Assembly (NCBI GenBank): GCA_945833725.1
Contig: CAMAFU010000073.1
Coordinates: forward strand, 1-8,006
Direction of reading: 5' to 3'
DNA from: an uncultured Treponema sp.
Lineage (GTDB): Bacteria; Spirochaetota; Spirochaetia; Treponematales; Treponemataceae
Length of the DNA stretch: 8,006 bases
The translations under genes and the position numbers were made by a program. Position 1 is the first letter of the stretch. Every line of letters starts with the position of its first letter. The notes under the pieces are model-generated. The model saw only the letters and a list, made by a program, of their open reading frames with translations, was not told the origin of the DNA and ran no database searches. Below, one piece after another: positions 1-6,391 of the stretch.

Positions 1-1
1 C

Positions 2-190
2 ACTGAACATTTTTTGAGAAAATTTTTCGGAGGATTTTTTCTTGTAACACATGCACCCCACTGCGCCATCAACCTAACACAAATTCTCCGTATCCTGTAT
101 AAATTTCTTATACTTCTCTATCATAGCGGTCAAGAAAATACGGATGTTTGCTGCAAATATAAACAAAAAATTCTACCAAAAAAATTATGA
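2..190 (+). other. Open frame running in from the left edge, possible gene tail
   Basis: This frame is open from the first complete codon of the window to a TGA at 188-190, giving 62 codons, and stops 19 bases before glgX. If real it would be the C-terminal end of a gene co-directional with glgX. The peptide (for example NLTQILRILYKFLILLYHSG, then a Lys-rich tail) matches no family I recognise. The stretch also contains promoter-like sequences and an inverted repeat, which argues for intergenic DNA. An open run of this length can arise by chance among six frames, so this is weak. Confidence 0.15.
97..133 (-). promoter_or_regulatory. Possible leftward promoter / operator with inverted repeat
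   Basis: A perfect inverted repeat, GTATAA - 5 bases - TTATAC, lies at 97-113. Read leftward there is a TTGACC hexamer (133-128) and a TATAAG hexamer (112-107), each 5/6 to the sigma70 consensus. They are separated by only 15 bases, shorter than ideal. It could drive a divergent gene starting near 69 or 52 and leaving the window, but all three leftward frames there are open for only about 50 bases, so no such gene can be shown. The repeat could instead be an operator. Confidence 0.22.
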
Positions 191-194
191 AATG

Positions 195-203
195 TGATAA
201 AGT
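195..203 (+). promoter_or_regulatory. Candidate extended -10 box for glgX
   Basis: TG-A-TAAAGT (195-203) fits an extended -10 (TGN followed by a 4/6 match to TATAAT). It ends 6 bases before the ATG at 210. No convincing -35 hexamer sits 17 bases upstream, and no Shine-Dalgarno sequence precedes the ATG. The spacing matches the better hisA and orphan-ATPase promoters in this window, which is the main reason for listing it. Confidence 0.35.
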
Positions 204-209
204 TTTTCT

Positions 210-2306
210 ATGGACTTTATGAGAATTTTGCCTGGTTTCCCCTATATGCAGGGGGCTTCATATATTGACGGCGGTGTTAATTTTTGTGTTTTCAGCCGTA
301 ATGCAACATCTGTTAGTCTTGAGCTTTTTAAAAAAAGTGATGATTCAGCTCCCTATAAATCAATTCCCCTTGATCCAAAAATAAATAAAACCGGCGATTT
401 GTGGCATGTTTTTGTTTCCGGCCTTAAACCCGGTGCTCTTTATCTTTACAGGGTCGACGGCCCTTATTCACCTTCGGAAGGCCACCGCTTCAACAAAAAT
501 TTTTTTCTTCTTGACCCTATGGCAAAGGCTCTTACATCAGGTTCGCTTTTTAAAAATCTCGTAAACGGAAAAGTATGTCCTGTAGAAAAACTTCCTAAAT
601 GTGTTGTTGTAGACGGTTTTTCCTATGAATGGAATGGCGATAAACCGCTGAACATTCCTTTAAGCAAAACAGTGATTTACGAAACTCATTTAAAAGGTTT
701 TACGGCTTCTTCATCTTCTGGCTGCTCTTACGCAGGAACATATAAAGGCTTTATAGAAAAAATTCCATATTTAAAGGAACTGGGAATTACAGCCGTGGAA
801 TTTCTGCCTGTCCAGGAATTTGATGAATTTGAAAATTGCAATATAAATCCTAAAACCGGGCGAAAAAATGTAAATTTCTGGGGATACAGCACAATTGCCT
901 TTTTTGCGCCAAAATCATCTTATGCTTTTGACCGGCGGCCAGGTGCCTGTGTAAATGAATTTAAAGATATGGTAAAAGCCCTGCACAAAGCTGGAATAGA
1001 AGTTATTCTGGATATTGTATTTAATCATACTGCCGAAGGAAACGAAAAAGGTGTTACCCTTAATTTTAAAGGATTTGACAATTCAATTTACTATCAGCTT
1101 GTAAACGACCACAAAGAATACTATGCAAATTTTTCCGGCTGCGGAAATACGGTAAACTGCGGTCATCCTGTTGTTTCTGATTTTATCGTTGAATGTCTGC
1201 GGTACTGGGTAACTCAAATGCATGTAGATGGCTTCCGTTTTGATTTGGCAAGCATCCTTACCCGGGACGAAAAAGGCTTTATAAATGGAGAAAGTCCTTT
1301 AACTCGCCGTATAAGCGAAGACCCAGTTTTGCGGAATACAAAAATTATTGCTGAACCGTGGGATTGCGGAGGTGCGTATCAGCTGGGCTGCTTCCCTGGA
1401 GGAAGATGGTGCGAATGGAACGATAAATTCCGCGACGGAATACGGAAATTTGTACGGGGCGATGAATCTCTTGCTACAGAAGCTGCTACAAGACTTTCCG
1501 GTTCCAGCGACATTTATTTTTCCAGCGGAAGAAAACCTTTTAATTCAATAAATTATGTTACTGCCCACGACGGTTTTACCCTTAACGACCTTGTTTCCTA
1601 CAATACAAAGCATAACGAACAGAACGGCGAAGACAACAGGGACGGCACAGACAATAATTTAAGTTACAACAACGGTTTTGAAGGAGAGTGCGTTAATCCG
1701 AAAATTCAGGGAATAAGGCTTCGTCAAATTAAAAATTTTTTCGTGGCACTTTTACTTGGGCAAGGAACGCCTATGATTGTGGCAGGTGATGAAGTTCAGC
1801 GTACTCAAGGCGGAAATAACAATGCGTACTGTCAGGATAACGAAATAAGTTACTTCAACTGGAAAAATGTAAAGAACCACTTTGACCTTTTTGAATTTGT
1901 AAGGCTGCTTATTTCGCTGCGGAAAAGTCATCCTGTTTTTTTACGGGAAGAATTTTTTTCTGGAGAAAAAGAAAAAGGCGAAAACGGGATACCTGATATT
2001 TCATGGTTCAGTCTGGAAGGGAAAAACCCTGACTGGAACAAAATGGACCGCTTTTTAGGATTTAGGCTTGGCGGAAAAACAGGCAAAATAAACGACAACG
2101 ATTTTTACATTGCCTTCAATATGGATAATCACGACAGAACAGTTACTCTCCCTCCTCCAGGAAACGGAACAAAATGGTACAGGGTTGCCGATACATCAAT
2201 AGACACCCTGAACTCCATTCTTCCCCCTGGAAAAGAGGAACTTCTGCACAATCAGGAAAAATTCGTAGTTTTGGCTGGTTCATCAATAGTGCTCATGAGC
2301 CGGTAG
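210..2306 (+). CDS. glgX: Glycogen debranching enzyme GlgX (isoamylase-type, GH13)
   Basis: Hydrolyses alpha-1,6 branch linkages of glycogen, normally after phosphorylase has shortened the outer chains, in the cytoplasm. The 698-residue length fits GlgX/TreX. An N-terminal CBM48-like beta domain (about residues 8-110) precedes the GH13 barrel. All four GH13 regions are intact: DIVFNHT (268-274), GFRFDLA with nucleophile Asp345 and Arg343, IIAEPWD with acid/base Glu382, and TAHDGFT with His453-Asp454. The GlgX hallmark KHNEQNGEDNRDGTDNN follows at 467-483, then a C-terminal beta domain. No signal peptide is seen. The ATG at 210 is used; an in-frame ATG at 219 (Met4) is an alternative, and neither has a clear ribosome binding site. 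No other glycogen gene lies in the window. The end is 15 bases from the convergent hisA-hisIE stop. Function is secure; whether chain-length preference is GlgX-like or broader isoamylase cannot be read. Confidence 0.96.
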   Translation: MDFMRILPGFPYMQGASYIDGGVNFCVFSRNATSVSLELFKKSDDSAPYKSIPLDPKINKTGDLWHVFVSGLKPGALYLYRVDGPYSPSEGHRFNKNFFLLDPMAKALTSGSLFKNLVNGKVCPVEKLPKCVVVDGFSYEWNGDKPLNIPLSKTVIYETHLKGFTASSSSGCSYAGTYKGFIEKIPYLKELGITAVEFLPVQEFDEFENCNINPKTGRKNVNFWGYSTIAFFAPKSSYAFDRRPGACVNEFKDMVKALHKAGIEVILDIVFNHTAEGNEKGVTLNFKGFDNSIYYQLVNDHKEYYANFSGCGNTVNCGHPVVSDFIVECLRYWVTQMHVDGFRFDLASILTRDEKGFINGESPLTRRISEDPVLRNTKIIAEPWDCGGAYQLGCFPGGRWCEWNDKFRDGIRKFVRGDESLATEAATRLSGSSDIYFSSGRKPFNSINYVTAHDGFTLNDLVSYNTKHNEQNGEDNRDGTDNNLSYNNGFEGECVNPKIQGIRLRQIKNFFVALLLGQGTPMIVAGDEVQRTQGGNNNAYCQDNEISYFNWKNVKNHFDLFEFVRLLISLRKSHPVFLREEFFSGEKEKGENGIPDISWFSLEGKNPDWNKMDRFLGFRLGGKTGKINDNDFYIAFNMDNHDRTVTLPPPGNGTKWYRVADTSIDTLNSILPPGKEELLHNQEKFVVLAGSSIVLMSR

Positions 2307-2321
2307 ATGTCAAAAGCAAAT

Positions 2322-3623
2322 TTATTTTTCTTTGTGTCGGCGATCCAGTTCATGAAAAACATCCTGCCAGGTAACGCCCTCTTTATACATTAAAACTGTC
2401 ATAAAATAAACAAGGTCGGCAGCTTCCCAAATAAAATCGTCTTTGGTTTCAGCTTCGTCGGTAAGTTCTTCTGCTTCTTCCATTATTTTTTCGCGGACAC
2501 GCTTTCCGTCCAAAGTTGCAGTGTAGCTTCCCGGTCTTGGGTTTGCAAATCTTTCTGCAACAATTGCATAAAGCCTTTCCAGATTGGATTTTGCATCCGC
2601 CTCAGAAGAAAAACATGTAAAAGAACCAGTGTGGCACACACCGCCGTTAGGATAAACTGTCGCAAGAACAGTATCTCTGTCGCAGTCGGCCCTCATTTTT
2701 ATTAAGTCTAAATAATGGTGGCTTTCTTCACCTTTAGTCCAAAGTCTGTTTTTTGTGCGGCTGAAAAATGTAAGTTTTCCAGTATCAAAAGATTTTTCAA
2801 AGGCTTCTTTATTTGAGTAACCCATCATCAAAACTTCGCCAGCAGGACTTTGGGCAATAACAGGAATAAGACCGTCTGTTTTTTCAAAATTAAGACAGTT
2901 TATAAAAGCATCCTTTAAGTTTACAGCACCAGTGTAAAGAGCCATTCCCAGCTGAACATCGCACCCCATTTTTTCCAGTTGAACAATCTGTTCAAGGCTA
3001 TTAACGCCACCAGCAGCAACAACACGGCATTTTACGGCAGAGCGGAGAGCTTTTACGGCTTCCATATCTGTACCTTCCATGCACCCTTCTTTTTCAACAC
3101 ATGTAAAAAGGAGTTCCGAAGCGTATTTTTCTGCAAGTTTTGCTCCTTCTACGAGGGAAACATTTACTGTTTCTGTCCAACCTTTAACGGCAATTTTACC
3201 GTGAATTGCATCTACAGAAATAATTATGCGCTGACGGCCTATAGCCTCAACAAGCTCAGAAAGAAATTCTTCGTTTAGAGGGGACTGTCCTTCCACAGGC
3301 GACGAATTCCATGCAGCCGACCCGATTATAACTTTTTCTGCTCCAAGGCTTATTAATTCCCGGGCTTTTTTTACAGAACGAATTCCGCCACCTACACGAA
3401 CATTGCCTTTTCGAAGAAGGGATTTAAGAAGTTCAGTATTTTTTGTGTTGCCTTTTTCATCAGTATTTCTAAGTGCCTGATCCAAATCGATAACGGCAAC
3501 TTCTCCGAATTTGTTGAATTCAGAAATAAGAGCTGCACTGTCATCCCGCTGAAGAACAAGATCTTTTCCGTTTTTTAACTGGACAACATGTCCGTCTTTC
3601 ATATCTATAGAAGCAATAACCAT
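2322..3623 (-). CDS. hisA-hisIE: HisA-HisIE fusion: three consecutive steps of histidine biosynthesis
   Basis: A 433-residue cytoplasmic fusion predicted to carry phosphoribosyl-ATP pyrophosphohydrolase (HisE), phosphoribosyl-AMP cyclohydrolase (HisI) and ProFAR isomerase (HisA), i.e. steps 2, 3 and 4. HisA (about 1-245) shows SIDMKDG with Asp7, RVGGGIRS (76-83), SVDAIHGK with Asp138, and AAGGVNS (203-209). HisI (about 250-340) shows SRTKNRLWTKGEES, then RADCDRD (311-317) and the CHTGSFTC metal/active-site segment (330-337). HisE (about 345-433) shows PGSYTATL, the EEAEE cluster (382-386) and WEAADLVYF (399-407). The domain order is the reverse of the reaction order. The loop that holds Asp in typical bacterial HisA (RDG/KDG) reads KEG here, with Glu179. 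The ATG is fixed by the conserved N-terminus and no Shine-Dalgarno precedes it. No other his gene is in the window, so it is a stand-alone unit. Confidence 0.95.
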   Translation of the reverse strand: MVIASIDMKDGHVVQLKNGKDLVLQRDDSAALISEFNKFGEVAVIDLDQALRNTDEKGNTKNTELLKSLLRKGNVRVGGGIRSVKKARELISLGAEKVIIGSAAWNSSPVEGQSPLNEEFLSELVEAIGRQRIIISVDAIHGKIAVKGWTETVNVSLVEGAKLAEKYASELLFTCVEKEGCMEGTDMEAVKALRSAVKCRVVAAGGVNSLEQIVQLEKMGCDVQLGMALYTGAVNLKDAFINCLNFEKTDGLIPVIAQSPAGEVLMMGYSNKEAFEKSFDTGKLTFFSRTKNRLWTKGEESHHYLDLIKMRADCDRDTVLATVYPNGGVCHTGSFTCFSSEADAKSNLERLYAIVAERFANPRPGSYTATLDGKRVREKIMEEAEELTDEAETKDDFIWEAADLVYFMTVLMYKEGVTWQDVFHELDRRHKEK

Positions 3624-3629
3624 AAGGGT

Positions 3630-3658
3630 ATTTTACAGAAAACAACAGCCTTTTACAA
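3630..3658 (-). promoter_or_regulatory. Sigma70-type promoter of hisA-hisIE, possibly leaderless
   Basis: Read leftward: -35 TTGTAA (3658-3653, 4/6), a 17-base spacer, -10 TAAAAT (3635-3630, 5/6), then 6 bases and the ATG at 3623. A normal start point about 7 bases after the -10 box would fall on the A of the ATG. The bases between have no Shine-Dalgarno. Promoter identity is a consensus match, and leaderless initiation is inferred from the geometry. Confidence 0.58.
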
Positions 3659-3700
3659 TCTGTTCAATTTTTCCCGGATTTACATTTTAAAGATACGGGC

Positions 3701-3797
3701 ACCCCGGCAACGAAGTTGCCGTCGGCAGTTCCGGGGTTCCGCTATCGCTCCATTGCTGTGCAACAGCCTGCGGCTGCCCCTCCATTGCCTGGTGCGG
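3701..3797. repeat. GC-rich intergenic hairpin repeat, copy 1
   Basis: This GC-rich block stands out from the AT-rich flanks. It starts with ACCCCGG (3701-3707), which pairs with CCGGGGT (3731-3737) around an inner perfect hairpin GGCAAC-GAA-GTTGCC (3706-3720); the two share GG. A core follows, GGGTTCCGCTAT then CGCTCCATT (3734-3754), which recurs at 7941-7962 with one extra C. Downstream are small competing hairpins with three-base loops: GCTGT/ACAGC (3755-3767) and CAGCC/GGCTG (3764-3776). CTCCATTGC occurs twice (3748-3756 and 3780-3788). The element ends just before the -35 box of the next gene. It is unlikely to be coding, because the core is read in different frames in the open frames that cross it. 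Confidence 0.72.
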
Positions 3798-3799
3798 AA

Positions 3800-3830
3800 T
3801 TGACTTTTAATAATAATTTTCTGTTATAAA
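3800..3830 (+). promoter_or_regulatory. Candidate promoter of the exported protein gene
   Basis: TTGACT (3800-3805, 5/6) and TATAAA (3825-3830, 5/6) are separated by 19 bases, or 18 if TTATAA at 3824-3829 is taken. The spacing is slightly long. The start of transcription would lie near 3837, giving a leader of about 42 bases before the ATG at 3879. The -35 box abuts the end of the hairpin repeat. Confidence 0.5.
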
Positions 3831-3878
3831 AATTGGTTTTTGTCTGTTTTTGTTTTTTCAGGGAAATATTTTCTTTGT

Positions 3879-5342
3879 ATGAAATTTTTCCATAAATTGA
3901 TTTTCATTGTTTTGTTGTCTGGTTTGGCTTTTGCAGGGGAAAAACCTTTTAATTTTAAAAGGCTGGATTTTTCTTCTTCTTTTAATTTTCAGCAGGATGC
4001 AAAGCAAAAAAACTATATTTCAGGAAACAGCGGAATTAAGGCAAACTTTTCAAAAGCAGAAGTCTGCGGATACATAAATATTCCCCGGTCATCTTTCGGA
4101 CAGTTTTTCAATTTTTCTGCTTTTACAGGTGAGGGGGGAGAGTATAAATTTAAATACGGCATTTCCTGTTCTATTCCTGCAGAAAAAGCGGTATTTCAGT
4201 TAAAGGCAGGAATGTTAAGTTTTTCGAGGGTAATTTCCCGGTTAAAAAATCCTGTTCCTTCATCTCTTTCAAGTGCAACTGTAAAAAGTTTTTCATGGAG
4301 TTCAGGGCTTGGGGTTTCCTTGCCTTCTGTTTCTTCTTCAGTGCAGCCGCTTTCCCTGTATGCAGGCAGCAGTTTTTCTCTGGCAAACATTCCGTGCAGG
4401 TTTTATTCTTTTGTTACGCAAGATGGAAATTGTTTTGTTTCGGGGGCATCTAAAATCAAATTTTCTTCCAGAAGTTTTATGGAATTTTCCCTTAATTCCG
4501 GGAGTTTTTTTCTTGAAGGAAAAACTTCCTCACTTCAAAAATGTGGCCTTGATTTTGAAAAAAAACGGTATTTTGCCGGCAGCATTGAATTTTCATTTCA
4601 AATGCCCTGTTTTAAAACCCTTGTAATGGCAGGAATTCACGAAAGCCCATGGAAAATTAAAAGCATCTGGATAAATTCTGCCTGCCGGATAGTTTTTCCT
4701 TTTTTCCTTGTTGATGTTAAATATTTTGCAATTCCCACATCATGTGTATCACCTTATCAAATACCCCTTATAGGAATTTCATCTTCCCAAATAAAAATAG
4801 TGGAGCAGGGGGAAATAAACCCGCAGATAATGTTTTCCCTTGGAAAATTTAATGTCCGGCTGGGAGCAGGATTAACTCAGACATGGAAAGTCCTCGGCGA
4901 AAAGGAAGGCGAAACTGTAAGTCTTTTAAAAATAAATTCCGGTTTTCTTGGAGAGTCGGATTATTTTTCTTTTAAGGGGAATCTGTGCGTTAATAATATT
5001 ATTGCCGCAGGTTATGTGCCGTCTTCGGTTTCTGTCCCAGAAAAATATTACGAAATTTCTTCAGGGTTTTACGGAAAAATTAAAAAACACAGCTGGTCGT
5101 TTACTTCTTCACATAGGCAATATCCGCCCCTTTCGGAAACATCTTTTGTAAAACAGAAAATCTCCTTGAACGGAAATTTTTCTTTTAGGGGAAAATTCCC
5201 TTTTACGCTGGGCAGTGGAAGTGATTTTATTTTAAAAAACGGCCTTATGGAAAATTTTTCAGCGGACATGACTTTTTCATTTTTCATACAGAAAAAACAT
5301 TTTAAACTGAATGTAAAAACAGGATTTAAAATTTCCCGCTAA
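3879..5342 (+). CDS. Exported beta-rich protein, probable outer-membrane or periplasmic, family not recognised
   Basis: I do not recognise a family. The 487-residue product begins with a textbook type I signal peptide: MKFFHK, a hydrophobic stretch LIFIVLLSGLAFA, and probable cleavage after AFA at residue 19. The rest is rich in Phe, Ser and aromatics, has no further hydrophobic helix, and shows many short alternating polar/apolar stretches such as FSADMTFSFFIQ near the C-terminus. This is what a beta-barrel or beta-sandwich envelope protein looks like. It lacks a C-terminal Phe (it ends FKISR) and there is no lipobox. An in-frame TTG at 3840 adds 13 residues before the signal peptide. I prefer the ATG at 3879, because the signal peptide then sits at the N-terminus; an AGGGA at 3860-3864 lies rather far upstream. 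It appears monocistronic, with its own promoter and no co-directional partner within 150 bases. Confidence 0.85.
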   Translation: MKFFHKLIFIVLLSGLAFAGEKPFNFKRLDFSSSFNFQQDAKQKNYISGNSGIKANFSKAEVCGYINIPRSSFGQFFNFSAFTGEGGEYKFKYGISCSIPAEKAVFQLKAGMLSFSRVISRLKNPVPSSLSSATVKSFSWSSGLGVSLPSVSSSVQPLSLYAGSSFSLANIPCRFYSFVTQDGNCFVSGASKIKFSSRSFMEFSLNSGSFFLEGKTSSLQKCGLDFEKKRYFAGSIEFSFQMPCFKTLVMAGIHESPWKIKSIWINSACRIVFPFFLVDVKYFAIPTSCVSPYQIPLIGISSSQIKIVEQGEINPQIMFSLGKFNVRLGAGLTQTWKVLGEKEGETVSLLKINSGFLGESDYFSFKGNLCVNNIIAAGYVPSSVSVPEKYYEISSGFYGKIKKHSWSFTSSHRQYPPLSETSFVKQKISLNGNFSFRGKFPFTLGSGSDFILKNGLMENFSADMTFSFFIQKKHFKLNVKTGFKISR

Positions 5343-5392
5343 TAAAAATAGGCAATCTCATTATAAGTAAAAAAGCATGGTTTTGCACAGAA

Positions 5393-5404
5393 CAGTCGCG
5401 ACTG
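5393..5404. repeat. Perfect 12-base palindrome CAGTCGCGACTG
   Basis: CAGTCGCGACTG is its own reverse complement and lies in the 155-base gap between the exported protein gene and the orphan ATPase gene, about 60 bases upstream of the latter's -35 box. It is followed by GGGAGCCCTGTTTT. AACAG (5391-5395) can alternatively pair with CTGTT (5411-5415), giving a weak hairpin before a T-rich stretch, so a poor terminator is possible. An operator or the core of another dispersed repeat is equally possible. Function is unknown. Confidence 0.5.
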
Positions 5405-5462
5405 GGAGCCCTGTTTTAAATTATATTTTATCATAACAACCAATGCGTTTACCAAGGGTGTC

Positions 5463-5491
5463 TTTACAATGGCATTTTAAATTTTTATACT
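5463..5491 (+). promoter_or_regulatory. Strong sigma70-type promoter of the orphan ABC ATPase, possibly leaderless
   Basis: TTTACA (5463-5468, 5/6), a 17-base spacer and TATACT (5486-5491, 5/6) form the best promoter match in the window. The ATG at 5498 lies exactly 6 bases after the -10 box, so transcription would start at or next to the start codon. No Shine-Dalgarno is present, and none could lie in a leader of that length. Confidence 0.65.
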
Positions 5492-5497
5492 TTGGCT

Positions 5498-6370
5498 ATG
5501 AATTTTCTTGAATTTAACGATTTAACTTTTTCCTATCCCCCAGTCGAAAACGATAAGGACGAAAACGGAAACCAGATTGTTCCCCCGGTAATTTTTGAAC
5601 ATTTTTCAGCCGGTTTTCCAGGCGGCTGTTTTTTAAGCCTTGTAGGGCAGAACGGTTGCGGCAAATCAACTTTTCTTCTTCTTGCTTCAGGAAGAATTGC
5701 TCCTAGTGCAGGTTCGGTAACGCTTTTAGGAAAGAATCCTTTTTTCCTTAATCAGGAAGATAAAAATCTTCTGGCCAGCGTTATCTATCAGAATGTGGAA
5801 TTTGAAGACGACGAAAAAACAGGTGTTCTTCTTGAACATGTTTTTAATAACGGTGCATTAAAAGGCAGTGCTTCTGGAATTCTGGAAGAATCAAAAAAGA
5901 CCGGAAAATCCCTTTTGCAGGAAACTATTCAAGTTTTTGAGCTGGAAAAATTTCTTGACAGAAGCATCCTTCATTTAAGCAAAGGCGAACTTCAGCGTAC
6001 AATTCTTGCTTTCAGCCTTTTATACGGCAGTCCAGCAGTTTTTATGGATGAACCTATGTTTGCCATGGAAGAAAGCCAAAAAGAAAAAAGCCTTTCGTAT
6101 CTTAAAGAATTCGTAAAAAAAACAGGAACTACAATTTACTGTGCAATGCACGAACTGGACCTTACAAAAAAATATGCCGATCTTGTTCTTCTCTTTTATC
6201 CCGACAGAGATATGAGCCTTGGTACTCCCGACGAAGTTCTTACACCAAAAGATTTAGAAAGGGCATATAACATTCCTGCAGCCATGCTTAAAGAAAAAGA
6301 ATCGCTGAACAGGGAGCAGTTGCGGCAGATAGCCCTCCAGTACGGTAATCATCCGCTGGAAAGTGACTAG
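5498..6370 (+). CDS. ABC transporter ATP-binding protein, FecE/BtuD-like, no adjacent permease
   Basis: The ATPase subunit of an ABC transporter, about 290 residues, cytoplasmic at the inner membrane. Counting from the in-frame TTG at 5492 (subtract 2 for the ATG at 5498), the motifs are Walker A GQNGCGKST (52-60), Q-loop Gln100, signature LSKGELQR (162-169), Walker B VFMDEP (183-188) and H-loop His220. The C-terminal segment GTPDEVLTPKDLERAYNI is typical of the iron-siderophore/cobalamin importer ATPases. An extra acidic, Asn-rich stretch precedes Walker A (about 17-32), and the Q-loop-to-signature region is long. ATG 5498 is chosen over TTG 5492 because of promoter position and codon quality. 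No permease or binding protein is next to it; the downstream genes run the other way. The substrate is unknown, and metal-chelate or cobalamin is only suggested by the C-terminus. Confidence 0.9.
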   Translation: MNFLEFNDLTFSYPPVENDKDENGNQIVPPVIFEHFSAGFPGGCFLSLVGQNGCGKSTFLLLASGRIAPSAGSVTLLGKNPFFLNQEDKNLLASVIYQNVEFEDDEKTGVLLEHVFNNGALKGSASGILEESKKTGKSLLQETIQVFELEKFLDRSILHLSKGELQRTILAFSLLYGSPAVFMDEPMFAMEESQKEKSLSYLKEFVKKTGTTIYCAMHELDLTKKYADLVLLFYPDRDMSLGTPDEVLTPKDLERAYNIPAAMLKEKESLNREQLRQIALQYGNHPLESD

Positions 6371-6391
6371 GGGCAATGGAAAACGGAACTG

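Noticed and set aside
2291..2300. GCTCATGAGC palindrome at the end of glgX
   Set aside because: It encodes the last residues of GlgX, and a 10-base palindrome inside coding sequence is not by itself evidence of a site.
3588..3803. 71-codon + strand frame across the hisA start and repeat copy 1
   Set aside because: It overlaps the hisA N-terminus and promoter and reads the repeat core in a different frame from the one at the right edge. It resembles no protein.
3840..3878. TTG start extending the exported protein by 13 residues
   Set aside because: The extension would bury the signal peptide, and the TTG lies within a few bases of the predicted transcription start. The ATG at 3879 gives a standard signal peptide.
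4171..4626. Several overlapping frames on both strands inside the exported protein gene
   Set aside because: These are shadows of a low-complexity, Phe/Ser-rich gene. None has a ribosome binding site or recognisable motif.
5492..5497. TTG start adding two residues to the orphan ATPase
   Set aside because: It lies immediately after the -10 box, upstream of the likely transcription start. The ATG at 5498 is the better codon.
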